64,000 nucleotides of DNA from Termitomyces sp. T153. Its lineage: Eukaryota; Basidiomycota; Agaricomycetes; Agaricales; Lyophyllaceae. The notes beneath the pieces are model-generated. The model did not search any database and was not told the origin of the DNA. It worked only from the letters and a program-made list of their open reading frames with translations. How positions within the stretch are numbered: position 1 is the first letter of the stretch; each line of letters begins with the position of its first letter. Made by a program: the position numbers and the translations under genes. Positions 11,662 to 23,157 of the stretch are shown here, in pieces. The stretch covers positions 744,001-808,000 of the forward strand of contig JACKQL020000013.1 in the NCBI GenBank assembly GCA_018296165.2, read 5' to 3'.

Positions 11662-13223
11662 ATGCTCTCCATCGCTAACCTGAACATCAGAAATCTGTAC
11701 GACAACGCCGCAGAATTCATTTTATCCCATAGCCCTACTTGGTCTCCTGTAGCTCAACCTTCCGAATCTTCTGCCTCGAGTTCGCCCTCTTTCACAAGGT
11801 CTGACGTTCCTGAGTCCAGATCCCGAGAGTGCGCTCCGTTGCATGAAAGGTTGGATGCTGCGTGTCATTCACCGACAAGTTCTCTATCAGGTCTGACTCC
11901 CTTCTCCATGCGACGTGAATTCGATGCTACCAAACACGAGCTGGCAAAGTCTCAAGCGGAGGTTGCCAGACTAGAGGAGCGGTGTCGAATGTTGGAGAAG
12001 ACTTTGAAAGAGACGAGGGAGATGCTGAGGGTTAGGGACGCCGAACTAGAGAAAACCAGGCAGGAGAGAGAGAAAGACCGTATGGTCGCTGGACGACGAC
12101 GCAGCGACCTTGGGCCTCAGACCAACTCTTCTTCGCCACCTAGAGACCTCGTAAGGCATAGCTCGCTGGACATGCGAAGGACAGCGAGCCCGCTAAGGAA
12201 TGGAAGGTCTACATCAGCAGAACAAGATCGGGCGCTTATGCTTGCGGGTTCGGAAGAAGAGCGCGCACGGATACGCAGTACTGAATTATATATGACCAGG
12301 TCGGATAGCTGGTCTGGAGCACAAGTCCTCCAGGCCGTTCACGATATCAACTCTGAGATTCTGCAATTTGCGGCTTCCGCGACGGAACTTTGCAGTTTCA
12401 CAAAGAATTCCCGCTCTTCTTCAGCAAGGTCTGTCCAAGCCATGCACGACACCTCGTCCCGCCTCGGCCCCAACCTCGCGCGAATACTTTCCAATAGGGA
12501 TCATTCGCAAGATCCTATTCTGGTCCAGCTTGCATTACAAGGATGCGTGGCCACATGTATCGCCCGCGCTTTGTCTTCCTTCTGCATGGGTTTGCCTTCA
12601 AAGTCTGATACAATCATTTCTCGAATTTATTCTCATATAGCTCTGGCAGGCACGTTCGTGTACTTTGCCCCCACGTTCATTACTGACCACTCGCTGCAGA
12701 GGCCCAGCCAACGGCATCGAAATGGCGAGCACTTACACATCGACATATACACACAATACACCCTCATATAGCTGAATCTTCGATCAATGACCTATCTGAC
12801 TCCATATTCCGATGGTCATCGGACATTTTTACCGTAGCTGGTTGTCTCAGCTACGAAAACGGAGCAACATCATCTAAAGACGGTCTTCGACTCCGTTTCG
12901 GCGACCAAGTGCGACGCATAGCCAACTCTGTGACGCGACTAGCACGAGTCACTAGAGAGGATATATTGTCCACTTGCTTCGACGTGATTTCCGTCAATGC
13001 CAATGCGCAGTTCGATTCAGGTAAAATGTCTGATGCTTTTGGTGATTATGTCGCTTCGCGTGGCGCCATTATCGCTACGACAGAGTTGGGGCTGCGATGT
13101 ACCACACGTTTACGGGAAAGTGAATCCTCAGAGGCTCACGATGACGTGACCCTTGAGCAAAGGACAATTCTACAGCCCAAGGTTGTTTTGGAGTCAGTTC
13201 TTGACGTACTTGAACCTCGGTGA
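11662..13223 (+). CDS. Conserved fungal coiled-coil protein of unknown function
   Basis: The ATG at 11662 gives MLSIANLNIRNLYDNAAEF, then a Ser-rich stretch and a heptad-rich coiled coil (about residues 88-140: KHELAKSQAEVARLEERC, LEKTLKETREMLRVRD, AELEKTRQEREKD). A conserved block follows, ELYMTRSDSWSGAQVLQAVH and DINSEILQFAASATELCSF, and then a mostly alpha-helical C-terminus. An intron around 12640-12711 removes the stop in the first frame and continues EAQPTASKWRALTHRHI...AESSINDLSDSIFRW, ending VLDVLEPR. I recognise the SDSWSGAQV block as common in Agaricomycete predicted proteins, but no function is known to me. The gene is divergent from the Hsp70 fusion gene, with about 400 bp between starts that could act as a shared promoter. 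Confidence 0.75.
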
Positions 13224-13660
13224 CTGCCGCATACCATCAGATAGATTCTGGCTTTCACAAATTATCTATTTGTGGTGTACCAGATACAATACCTCTGCAA
13301 TATAGAAATCCCAATATTTGCATCTTTCAATGTCAGAACTGCTTTAGTTATCGGGACATTCTTATGTGCCGTCAGAAAGTTAGACATGCATAGACTCAAT
13401 GATATCTTTCAGTATGTCCTGGTCGAAACTCGTTCCTGAGCATCAATACAATGTCCTGCCCCTATCATCAGGATCCAGTGCATCCGTTATTCGGTCGAAT
13501 TTGAGAAGTCTTCCTGTTGACCCTGATGCGTTATTTGAAGTCCGTTCAAATGCAAGTTCAGTAGAGCATATTCGCACCGCGTTTCAAATTTTGGCTCAAC
13601 ATTTTGTTGGCCTAGTCAGCGTCTGTTTGAGAACCACCTTTTATTAGAGTAAAATTCATA
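13224..13660. other. Intergenic region before the transposon island
   Basis: This is AT-leaning sequence with one 82-codon open frame (13399-13647) that shows no recognisable motif and no splice partners. I see nothing else here. Confidence 0.3.
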
Positions 13661-14071
13661 ACGATAGGCCCCTTCGAGTTTCTCTTGTTTAGTTGTTTGG
13701 CTGATCATCCAGCTTCTTACCCAGGAAACAATCATTCACATATAACATTCCTAGTAAGCACTACGTAGAATGTAGTTCATTTACGTATTTTCATCATAAG
13801 ACGACATCTATCGACAGATTTGAACAGAATCATCGTCTTGCAACTACTCAAAAAGTATCAGTACAAAAAAATTCGCGAGATTATTGGTGTTAGCTTCAAC
13901 AAAGTACTTGGGAATGTTATATACGACAACAATGAATTATATCATACGCAGTACTGTACTCACTAAGAATGTTGTATTATGAATGATTGTTTCCTGGCGA
14001 GTGCGTCAGAGAAGCTGGATGATCAGCCCATTGAACAACTAAACAAAGAGAAACTCAAAGGGGCTCATCGT
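13661..14071 (+). mobile_element. MITE / deletion derivative of a Tc1/mariner-type element
   Basis: Long terminal inverted repeats are readable by eye. The left arm 13661-13738 (ACGATAGGCCCCTTCGAG...) matches the reverse complement of 13980-14071 (ACGATGAGCCCCTTTGAG...), with small gaps. The element is flanked on both sides by TA (13659-13660 and 14072-14073), the target duplication of Tc1/mariner elements. Inside, 13838-13930 reads LQLLKKYQYKKIREIIGVSF, which resembles the helix-turn-helix of a Tc1-like transposase, but no catalytic domain is present. It is therefore a non-autonomous copy. Confidence 0.75.
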
Positions 14072-14839
14072 TATTTTTGCTTTATCACGGCATCTTGACC
14101 TTTTTTGTAGGATACACAAATTTTTAGGCTACAATGAAAGACTCAGTAGGTGTAAGGAACAATATGTTGAGCTAAAAAAAATAAAAAGAATATGATAAAA
14201 ATGATTGAATTACACTCAAAATTCCCTCTGTGTTTCTGATGAAGCTATGGAAGGAAGTATTATGAATCGATTTACAATAGTATTTGTTGGATAAAAATTA
14301 AAGAAAGAAATTATAATATTTTTAAAAGAGCTTTTGTTTGATATTGAACATTTGACAGATATGTTTGTGAATAAGAGGGAAAGAGTTTCAATTAGCCATT
14401 TAAGATCTTTGTCAAATAAGTTTCAAACAAAGATGTTACATAGATGATTAAATATTCTTCCCCCCACTTGCAATTGCAAAGGTACCTTGTCAAACATCGA
14501 AAGATTTTGTTCCATAGTCTGATCTTAAATGGTATACAGATATTTTAAGAACTCTTAAAAAGTATTATAGATTCTTTATAAAATTTACGTCAAATATTAT
14601 CACACAGGTCTCTAGAATACCATTGTGGTTCAATGTATGATACTCCCTCTCTGGATTTATCAGTAACACTCAAAGAATTCTGAATTACAGCTATTTTCAA
14701 TAAGTATGGCAGTTGCCCAAGTTCTCTTAATTGATGATGGATAATTCTGAGCTGTCCAACACTGAATTCAGTCTCTGAGCCCAGTTAAGAACCAAGCAAT
14801 GTCACTCATTTACCCTTTGACAGTGCTGAGCTGGAGGAG
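14072..14839. other. AT-rich stretch without genes
   Basis: This sequence is very AT-rich with many poly-A and poly-T runs and almost no CpG. All frames are closed. It is probably decayed transposon DNA, but I cannot assign a family. Confidence 0.35.
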
Positions 14840-15680
14840 ATGGATGTTGACTCTGATGCACATGATACACCACTGCCCAGTCCTCTTCCAACAACTCAGA
14901 AACAGAAGCAAAAGTCAAAGAAAATTGGTGAGTATGTGGGCTGCACAATGATTTGTTCATCTCATAGTTTCATGGCAGTTGTACCTGAACCTCCTGCCCC
15001 AAAGCCTACATACTTGCTTAGCATTCTCTTTGCAAAAGAACTGCAGAAACCCACATAAAAGCATACACATCACTTTTTCTTGCTTTGTCCAAACCATGGG
15101 ACACAATGAAAGCACAGCTTCTTGTAAAAATCAATGATGCCCTCAAGCCTTCAATACCACACTTTGACAATGACAATAACTTGTTCTATATTCCACAAAT
15201 CCTTCCAAATTTACCATTGAGTCATGAGAGATTATACCATTGGGCTTTGGCAATGGTATGTAGTAGGTTACTTGTTGTCTTTGGTCTACTTATTCTTTGA
15301 TATTACAGCCACCATCTCACTTGTTTTGCAGTGCTGCATCAATGCTCAAAATGAAAAGTCTGCTCTGCTGCCCACACCCCTTCATTACTTCAGCCTCAAC
15401 AACCTGCACTGCCAGCACTGCTGCCTGCATAATTGTGCCAAGCTATGACCCACAGTGTTGAATGTCAATTTCCTCACCATATCTCCCAAGCAACAACATG
15501 TCATTCAATGAGTTTTGTACCACATACAAGCTTAGCAACAGTATTTACAAATGATTACTTGAAATGGTTATCAAGAAGCATGTTCTCTTTGTTATGTAAT
15601 GATAGATGATCTGAAGAATGAAATTTTGATTGGTGAAATTGTGGCATTATGGGATGCAGTTGAGAGATAGTCAGTTCCTC
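14840..15680 (+). pseudogene. Decayed coding relic with a SAM-like tail (transposon-associated)
   Basis: Broken plus-strand frames can be read in order. First comes MDVDSDAHDTPLPSPLPTTQ, then PKPTYLLSILFAKELQKPT, SKPWDTMKAQLLVKINDAL and NNLFYIPQILPNLPLS. Near 15490-15670 follow a MSFNEFCTTYKL-like block and LLEMGYQ/DDLKNE/GEIVALWDAVER-like pieces. The last part resembles the small helical SAM-like module at the end of a basidiomycete transposon-associated protein. Frames shift several times and stops interrupt. The role of the parent protein is unknown to me. Confidence 0.35.
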
Positions 15681-15714
15681 ACACTGTTTAATGGACTCCT
15701 ATGTTTAGCCTGTG

Positions 15715-17235
15715 TCAACAAAACATTGTTATACCAGTTTTGTATGCTATGTGTTCTATATGCTCAAAGTATCCAGCATGAATAAAATACCCTTCTGCAT
15801 TGTCTGGAGTGATGACATCCACAACTTCATACATATCAAAGATGATCCTATTACCCTCAATGGCAAGATAGTAGTCCTGATGAGTGTATATGTACATATG
15901 AAGTACTTGACCTCCTCAATCAAATTGAGGTCAGGTGAGTAGGGTGGGAGATACTCAATCCAAACTGACTGAATGTAAGGGGACAATCACTCCACAGGTA
16001 AACCCAGCAAGAGCAGGCAAGGCACAAGCAATGAGCAAGAGTCAAGGGGCACAGAGGCAGCCAGGAGCCAAGTAGAGGGCAAGCACAGCAAGCTAAGCAC
16101 AGAGACAATGCTGGAGGATCTTACAGTTGGATCAGTGCATAGACTTGGTGAACACTGCTATTGTTCAGTCTGAGGATATTCTATCCTGCAGACTGCCCTA
16201 TATACTACATTGCTAGTAATGATGACTAACATTATACCTACTCATTAGGCTGCAGTATGTAAGGGAGAATGACTAACAATAATCTAAGTTGAGTAATGTC
16301 TGAGCATGTGATTCATGGAAGGTGACTAATGAGGACAGAAGGGTGTAGGGCTTGACAGGCAGTATGTCAGATGAGCCAGAATGGTGGATCATCCTTGGAC
16401 TAAGCCTGGAATAGAGTTGAACAGTCCTAAGAGGACCATCCCATTACACTGAAGTGATCAGCAAACTCAAGAATCTCATCACCTTGGCAAAGCTTAGCAT
16501 GGTCTGTGATAAGCACACCCAGGAGTCCAGGATAAACAGTACATTTTGGAAGCTTTGCATGATATATACATAAGATAGGATGGTCATAGCAATAGACAAT
16601 GGAAACTTACAATAATGAATTCAAGCTCTAAAAACATTGCCTTCATCATTGAGCCCTCCACTACAGTGCTTGCAACAATGCCATCCAAGGTAAGAAGTGC
16701 CTCTATTGATGTTCAACACCCATGAAGCCTGCTTCTTCTCAGCCACATGTTCCTTTGCATGACCTCCCATATCTCCTACTGACTGCTCATCTTTGACATT
16801 CATCAATGAACCCAATCTCCTCTAGCAAATACTGAGCTATTTGGTTGATGAGGTCTGCACAACACCTCTCATCACATGCCAGTGCAATTTTTTGAGTTTC
16901 ACAGCTGATGTTTGCTCATCTGAGTTTGCTAGTTAACAGATATGAATTGGTTCTAGAAGATAGAGTAGTTTATCATAAAGGTAGTCTGGGTTCTGTTGTA
17001 TGAGTTGGCAGAGATACTAAACATTGTCATGGTCCAGATTATGGAGGCAGCCTCTCAAGCTACTGTGACAAGGAATGACATCACCAGTTGTGCACCAAAG
17101 CTTGAGAATCCAGAACCAAGTTCTTTCTGGGAATCCAAAGCAGTCAAGAATGTCATTGAGAGGGAGTAGATTGTGTTTATAGAGTCAAATTGTGCAACTT
17201 TTACATCATGGCTGATTTTGTGATACATATTGATG
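15715..17235 (-). pseudogene. Tc1/mariner-type transposase, dead and split by a solo LTR
   Basis: Minus-strand pieces occur in family order. They are a KISHDVK-like start (about 17220), LPLNDILDCFGFPERTW and LKLWCTTGDVIPCHSSLRG (17080-17180), then LLTLDGIVASTVVEGSM with the first catalytic-region Asp (about 16640-16690). Next come a PGLLGVLITDHAKL-like block (about 16500), IEYLPPYSPDLNLIEE (15915-15965) and HQDYYLAIEGNRI...EGYFIHAGYF (15715-15890). This is the DDE domain of Tc1/mariner transposases. Many stops and shifts are present, and Arg codons have become Cys, His or stop, as expected from CpG decay. The frame is interrupted at 15969-16453 by a solo LTR. It cannot make an active transposase. 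Confidence 0.85.
15974..16448. mobile_element. Solo LTR inserted in the Tc1 transposase relic
   Basis: The 475 bp unit begins TGTAAGGGGAC and ends GATGGTCC-complement...CCATTACA, the TG...CA form of an LTR. It is flanked by an exact 5 bp duplication, CTGAA at 15969-15973 and 16449-16453. The transposase reading frame resumes on either side (DHFSV before, VWIEYLPPYS after, on the minus strand). No internal retroelement sequence remains, so it is a solo LTR left by recombination. Confidence 0.85.
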
Positions 17236-18288
17236 GTCCAAAGTCAAATTTGACAAAGTTTCTTGCTATGTTCTTGAATTCATTTGGCTCAAAATATTGT
17301 TCCAACCAAATTTTGGTTGTGAAGCCATCGAAGTTTTGTTCATTTGGCAGATGGCCCTGTGCAAATATGCTCCCATGTCAAATCAAGCACTTATACTGGA
17401 GACTCAGTGGAGAGGGAACTTTGGAGAAGCTTGCTGAAAGTAGATGGAACCGTAGCAACTTGATTATGTAAGGACTCATTAACTAGTATCCAATTTGGCG
17501 ACTGACATATGGACATATGCATGCTGTAATCGAAATCGCAATCACATACTTCCTTGATTTCTCTTCCTCGTGATAGTGACTACAGATATACTTTTGCAAC
17601 ACTAGACTTTTGCACCACTTCAAGCTTCAGGCTCAAGCTTCAAGCTTCAAGCTTCAAGGTGCATTCTTGTAGCGATACTGTAGTTCAGCACCCCGTGTGA
17701 CCTGTGACCGGTTGACCATTCAGAAATTGGTTTCGGCAGTGTGACACGAATACAAATTTCGGCAATGTGAGAAAAATATTGTGAGGAGACCAGGGTAGGC
17801 AGAAAGGCATGCAAGCTAACTCAGAGGAAGATTTCTGGAGGCATAAATATAGCCAAGGAACGCTGTTATGTAGAACAACAATCCTTTGGAAATTCTTCCA
17901 TTTGGCGGAAGCAAATCCTGGTTTCGGCGCTGGCCTTTGGGACGCGTGACAAGCGTGACACCTCGGCAGATTTTGGCTTCTGTGACGCGTGACCTGCCAG
18001 AGTGATTGAAATGGTACAGTATTCAGGGTGAGCGATATCTTACTGTTCCAATATTCACCCGCATTTAACTGTGCGTCCTTCGACCCGCTCAGTCCACCCC
18101 TTTTCGCTCTCGTTCCCATCTACGAAGGCGTCGCCGTTACGCGGAGATATCACTTTGGCCGCGTTTGTAGAACCGCCGGTTAACGTCTATTAGAGCTCTA
18201 CATAGTGGACGTCAAGTCGCGTCAGCGGAATAAATTTGGTTATCCCCAAGTTTGATATACGTTGTTACCCCACCAACACATTTTCCAA
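17236..18288. other. Region upstream of the trehalase gene
   Basis: CpG content returns to normal from about 17690, marking the end of the transposon island. A 144-codon minus-strand frame (17685-18119) shows no motif and looks accidental. The last ~200 bp should contain the trehalase promoter; I see no clear TATA box. Confidence 0.35.
17619..17658. repeat. Short CTTCAAG tandem repeat
   Basis: About five imperfect units of CAAGCTT/CTTCAAG run head to tail. It lies beside 17690-18005, where GTGAC-type words (GTGTGACCTGTGACC, GTGACGCGTGACC) recur several times. This could be the edge of an unrecognised short element, but I found no clear terminal repeats. Confidence 0.55.
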
Positions 18289-21071
18289 ATGGCTCCTACA
18301 TTGAATCATCCCTCTGGAGTGACTTTCGTCGAAGAACGACCAACCAACGTTGACGCTGCCACTTACTACGCAGGAGGTGACTCATACACTCGTTCTCGGA
18401 CCTATAGCACAGTATGTCTTTTCCTTTTACTTTTGTTCTTTGGCTTAGCTAATTTCTTCTAGTCTCACATTCATGGCTATAAGCCAAAGAAAGCTCCCGC
18501 CTTCGAGGAAGACTGGCATCTTCGGCCCCGTCGCTTATCCCACGATGAAAAGAGCGTCACTGGTCCAAGGCGCTTCCTGATTGACGTTGAGGAAACCATC
18601 CGTGTTGTTCTCGAGCAGGAGGACACCGATGGCGACTTCCAAATCAGTGTAACCGATGCTGGCCCGAAGATGATGGCATTGGGTACGGCTACAAGCAACG
18701 GTTTTAAAACATTTGACATTCGGGTATGCCCATTACCCCCACACCCCAACTTCGCTCACCATTGGCTGCTTAGGGGACATATATGCTGTCCAATTTACTT
18801 CAAGAGCTGGCGTTAGCCCGCGATCACAACAGAAAGCGAATAGTTCTTGATGAGGCGCGTTTGACAGAAAACCCGGTTGACCGCTTGTCACGCATGATCA
18901 AGCACTCTTTCTGGCATTCTCTTACGCGCCGCATCGACGGCGATGGGCTTGAGATCATTACCGCCGACCCGAAGAACCGTACTGGACGAGTGAATCCCCG
19001 TATTTATGTTCCTCACGGCGAGCCTGTCATGGCTGAGTACTACAGAAAGGTTGCAAGGGAAAAACCTCATATGAAATTAGATGTCCAGGTCCTCCCGGAA
19101 AAGCCTGATGATCCTAGCTTTGTTAAGAGCTTAAACTCTAAGCCCGGTATCTTAGCTTTGGCAATGAATGAAATCGATGATGGAAAGGGCGGCAAGACGC
19201 TTAAAGGTATTCCATTCATTGTTCCGGGAGCACGTTTCAATGAGGTGCGTTGTTGTATTGTTTACTAGTAGCCAAGTTTGACTGATTAGCTTGCTTTTGC
19301 TTGCAGTTGTATAATTGGGATTCATACTTCATCGCACTCGGTCTTCTCGTAGATGGCCAGGTGGCTATGGCCAAGGGTATGGTCGACCACTTCATTTTCG
19401 AGATTAAGCATTACGGCAAAATCCTGAACGGAAGCCGCAGCTACTACCTCTGTCGTACCCAGCCCCCTTTCCTTACCGACATGGCACTTCAGATCTATAA
19501 CCAGCTTGACCGCTCGGATATGGAAGCCAACCGTCAGTGGCTCAAGCGTGCTATTCAAGCTGCTATAAAGGAGTACCACACCGTCTGGGTCGCAGAGCCA
19601 CGCATAGACCCTAAGACTGGTCTCTCTCGGTATCGCCCCGATGGCCTTGGTATTCCTCCCGAGACTGAGGCCACTCATTTCACGCAAATCCTCGAACCTT
19701 TCGCCCACAAGCACGGAATATCCGTCCTTGAGTTCAGCGAGAAATATAACGACGGCATCATCAAGGAGCCCAAGCTCGACGAATACTTCCTTCATGACCG
19801 TGCTGTGCGCGAGTCAGGCCATGATACCACATATCGATTTGAAAAACGTTGTGCTAATCTCGGTACGATCGACCTGCAATCCTTGTTGTACAAATATGAA
19901 GTCGACATCGGCACTGCCATTCGAGAGGTCTTCGACGACGAGCTACAACTGGAGGAAGAATTTGATCTGGCGCCATTCCCACCCTCCGTGGAAGCCTATG
20001 CGAACTCTCGTAGGGAAAGCTCAAAGAGTCGAGTTCAAAGGAGTGATGAATGGTTCGATAGGGCCGATTTTAGGAAGGGAATCATTGATAAGTATCTTTG
20101 GAATGAGCAAAAGAATCTGTTCTTCGACTACGATACTGTAAAGGAGAAACAGATCCTATACGAGAGTGTTACCTCGTTTTGGCCGCTTTGGGCCGGATGC
20201 GCGAGTGAAGAGCAGTGCTGGAAGCTGGTGTATGTTCCCATCGTCTATCTATGTGTATGACAGTTCCTCATTAAGGATGACAGGACGCAGTCTCTGAGAA
20301 AGTTCGAGGTACTCGGCGGAGTTGTCTCTGGAACGGAAGAATCTCGCGGCAAGATCTCCTTGGAGCGTCCAAATCGTCAGTGGGACTATCCGTAAGTTTG
20401 GTTCTCCTTTCAGGTAGATAGCGTCTAATCATTTTCTCGTTAGCTATGCATGGTGTGGATCTGACACAATCTTCTGCCGTGAAGATTGACTGATTTTTTA
20501 TGGCAGGCCACCTCATCAGATCATGATTTGGGTCGGACTCGAGCGTTACGGTTATCTGGAAGAAGCCCAGCGCCTCGCGTACAGATTCCTCTACATGTGG
20601 GTATATAATTCTTTTTATAAGAAGATCTCTGAGAATGTTTCAGGATGACAACGGCGTTCGTGGATTTCAATGGTGTCGTGCCCGAAAAGGTATACAATCT
20701 TTCCGGCATCCCATACATCACTGACACCTACTTCTACAGTTTGATGCTGTCAAGCTCTCCCACCTTGTAGACGCAGAATATGGTAATCAAGGAATTGATT
20801 TCAAGATGGTTCCTCGCGAAGGCTTTGGGTGGATGAACTGTATGTGAATCGTGTGATTCCCTACGACTTCCCTCATGACCATGGCTTCTTTCTAGCTGCT
20901 TACCAGGTTGGGCTGACATTCATGACTTCCCATATGAGGCGTGCTGTGGCCGCATGCACCAGCCCCGAAGTCTTCTTTGGCTCGGCTGCTCAGCCACCCA
21001 TGCTTAACGCCAATGTATCCGCTGTCGACCCTCTAGGCCTCGCAATGGAGAACCTCAGTGTTTCTACGTGA
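18289..21071 (+). CDS. NTH1: Neutral trehalase (cytosolic, calcium-binding type)
   Basis: Neutral trehalase (GH37) splits trehalose into two glucoses in the cytosol. The N-terminal part has a PKA-type site, [10 protein letters not shown] (about residue 75), and the calcium-binding loop [12 protein letters not shown] (about residues 105-116). These are the regulatory features that separate neutral from acid trehalases. GH37 signature 1 is [15 protein letters not shown] (19236-19330, across an intron). Signature 2 is QWDYPYAWPPHQ, put together over two introns at about 20380-20520. Between them are [20 protein letters not shown] and [20 protein letters not shown]. The protein ends [14 protein letters not shown]...AMENLSVST. 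The start at 18289 fits a ~50-residue N-terminal tail. The length of ~745 residues is normal. No signal peptide is seen. The exact end depends on the last intron. Confidence 0.95.
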
Positions 21072-21345
21072 GCATGCAGAACACATCAGATAGCTAGATC
21101 ACGACTTTCCTAGCTGCTCGAGCTTTGCCATTGCTCGCCAATATTTTGATTCTTAGAACAATCTTATAACTACTAATTCGTCTATAGTCTAGAGATATCC
21201 CAGTACGTCATTGTGTAGTGCCATCGGCTTCCTGTAACATACCTTGTCTTCGTTTCTGTTTTCTCTTGAATTCAACGATGACGTATCCATATGTTTGCGT
21301 GGTTGAACTCGGCTCTTCGGCTTATCCGCCCTTTGGTAATGCCTC

Positions 21346-22965
21346 ATGCTCCCAGCTATTCTGACGAGCCTTCTCGTCTTTCTCTCGGGCATCTTCATCG
21401 ATAGAGGATTGGATGAGGATAGAGCTAACAGCGCTCCTCGAAGTCTATCGTTTCAATTGCGACACCTCCATGCTGTCTCTCGGTCTGCGCAGGTTGTGTT
21501 CTCTGATGTTCGACCACAGGCCCTAGATGTCCATTCTAATAAATCAAATACGGATTTGTATACAATACGGTCGCGCAGATTAACTTCATTCCGACCGCCA
21601 TCTTTTCAGGAGTTTTCACGCACGCGTTCGTTGTATTTCGGCCAAAGCCAGTTACAATGGAATGAAGAGGAGGTCATTGGACCAGATGTGGAGAGTCGAG
21701 AAACGCTCCTGGAACTTGCAAAGATGACTAACAATGCCTATCTTTGTGACGACGATCCCGATTGGTATGACCTCGGGGACAGTTGGAACGATGTAAGTTA
21801 CCCTTGCTCTTCATCTCGGGTTCATCACCGAACACCAACGTTTTCATCTCAGAGCTACCCCTTTGGCTGGGAACCGGACGCGGATGGTTTTCGAGGTCAC
21901 GTCTTTGCAACTCCAGACAATGAGACTGTAGTCTTATCTATCAAGGGGACCTCTGCTGGTGTATTTGGTGGTGGTGGCCCCACCTCGAAGAAGGACAAGC
22001 TTAATGACAACCTCTTGTTTAGCTGCTGCTGCGCGCGCATAGACTGGACTTGGACTACGGTCTGTGGATGCTACCGCGGGGGATGGAAATGTGACACGGA
22101 ATGCCTAGACAAAGCTTTGATAGAAGAGAGTCTATTTTATTCTATTGGAACGGTAAGTGACGTATAGGTACAAATTTCAACAGACCTTTGAAATCTGCCG
22201 GCAGAATCTATATAACAACCTGACATATATGTAGTAAGTAGGCCATTCTCTACGGAATCTTCCTTGTATATGACCTTCTTTATTAGCCCAAATTCGAACA
22301 TCTGGGTCATTGGACACTCCTTGGGTGGAGCTCTTGCTAGCCTCCTCGGTGCAACTTTTGGTGCTCCGGCAGTCGCTTTTGAATCACCCGGAGAACGGAT
22401 GGCCGCGCGTCGTCTGCATCTGCCTTCTCCGGTGAGCATTGCGGATCTAAAATCATCTCTATCCGCCGCTCATGCTCCACTATTCAGCCCTCTACACTCC
22501 ATATCACACACGTTTATCATTCCGCCGATCCGATAGCCATGGGGACTTGTAATGGGGTGTTGTCTTCCTGCGCGCTTGCTGGATATGCAATGGAATCAAG
22601 GTCTCTAGTCTCTGTACCCATCCAGGTCAAGCATTTCTTACTCACTATTTTTACTTATAGGTGCCATCTTGGTAAAACAATCTTCTACGACACAGTGTCA
22701 AATCTGTCCTGGACAGTAGACATTCGCACTCATGGGATTGTCAACGTTATAGAGAAATTACTTTCTCAGCCTTGGGCTCCGAGTGCGGAGATAGGCAGAG
22801 AGGTTCCAGAGCTGAAAACGGAGGATGATTGCGTGGTACGATCTCAGCTCAGCAAGTGTAGTTGAGAAGCATTCTGACAACTTGTCTCATCAGGAATGCT
22901 TTAGCTGGGAGTTTGGTGACTTTCCAGCCTCAAGCTTTCGATCAAATAGACAGGGTGGCGGATAG
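21346..22965 (+). CDS. ATG15: Atg15-type vacuolar phospholipase (class 3 lipase)
   Basis: Atg15 breaks down the membranes of autophagic and Cvt bodies inside the vacuole. The N-terminus MLPAILTSLLVFLSGIFI is a hydrophobic signal-anchor. Family blocks are VESRETLLELAKMTNNAY, GHVFATPDNETVVLSIKGTS, DNLLFSCCCARIDWTW and ECLDKALIEESLFY. The lipase motif GHSLGGALASLLG lies at about 22310-22345; Ser of GHSLGG is the nucleophile. Later come THVYHSADPIAMGTCNG, with the expected Asp, and HGIVNVIEKLL. The protein ends ECFSWEFGDFPASSFRSN, with stop at 22965. Introns fall at about 21793-21850, in the 22150s-22290s, 22430-22500, 22600-22660 and 22836-22893. It lies 275 bp downstream of trehalase on the same strand. 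It is intact as far as I can see. Confidence 0.92.
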
Positions 22966-23157
22966 GATAAATTCAAATCTTTGTTGTTTGATACACGATG
23001 TACGTTTAGTTAGATTGAAGCTTGATACCATTTCCATGTACATATGATGCAAATACGGGACAAATAACGCGTCGCGTCTCCTTGATCGCATCCTCCATCT
23101 TTCTGGATCAGGTCTCTCTGCTTCCTTTAGTATTAGACTGTGCACGCACATCCATCA

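Noticed and set aside
17685..18119. A 144-codon minus-strand frame upstream of trehalase
   Set aside because: It has no motif or splice signals, and the region holds short GTGAC and CTTCAAG repeats.
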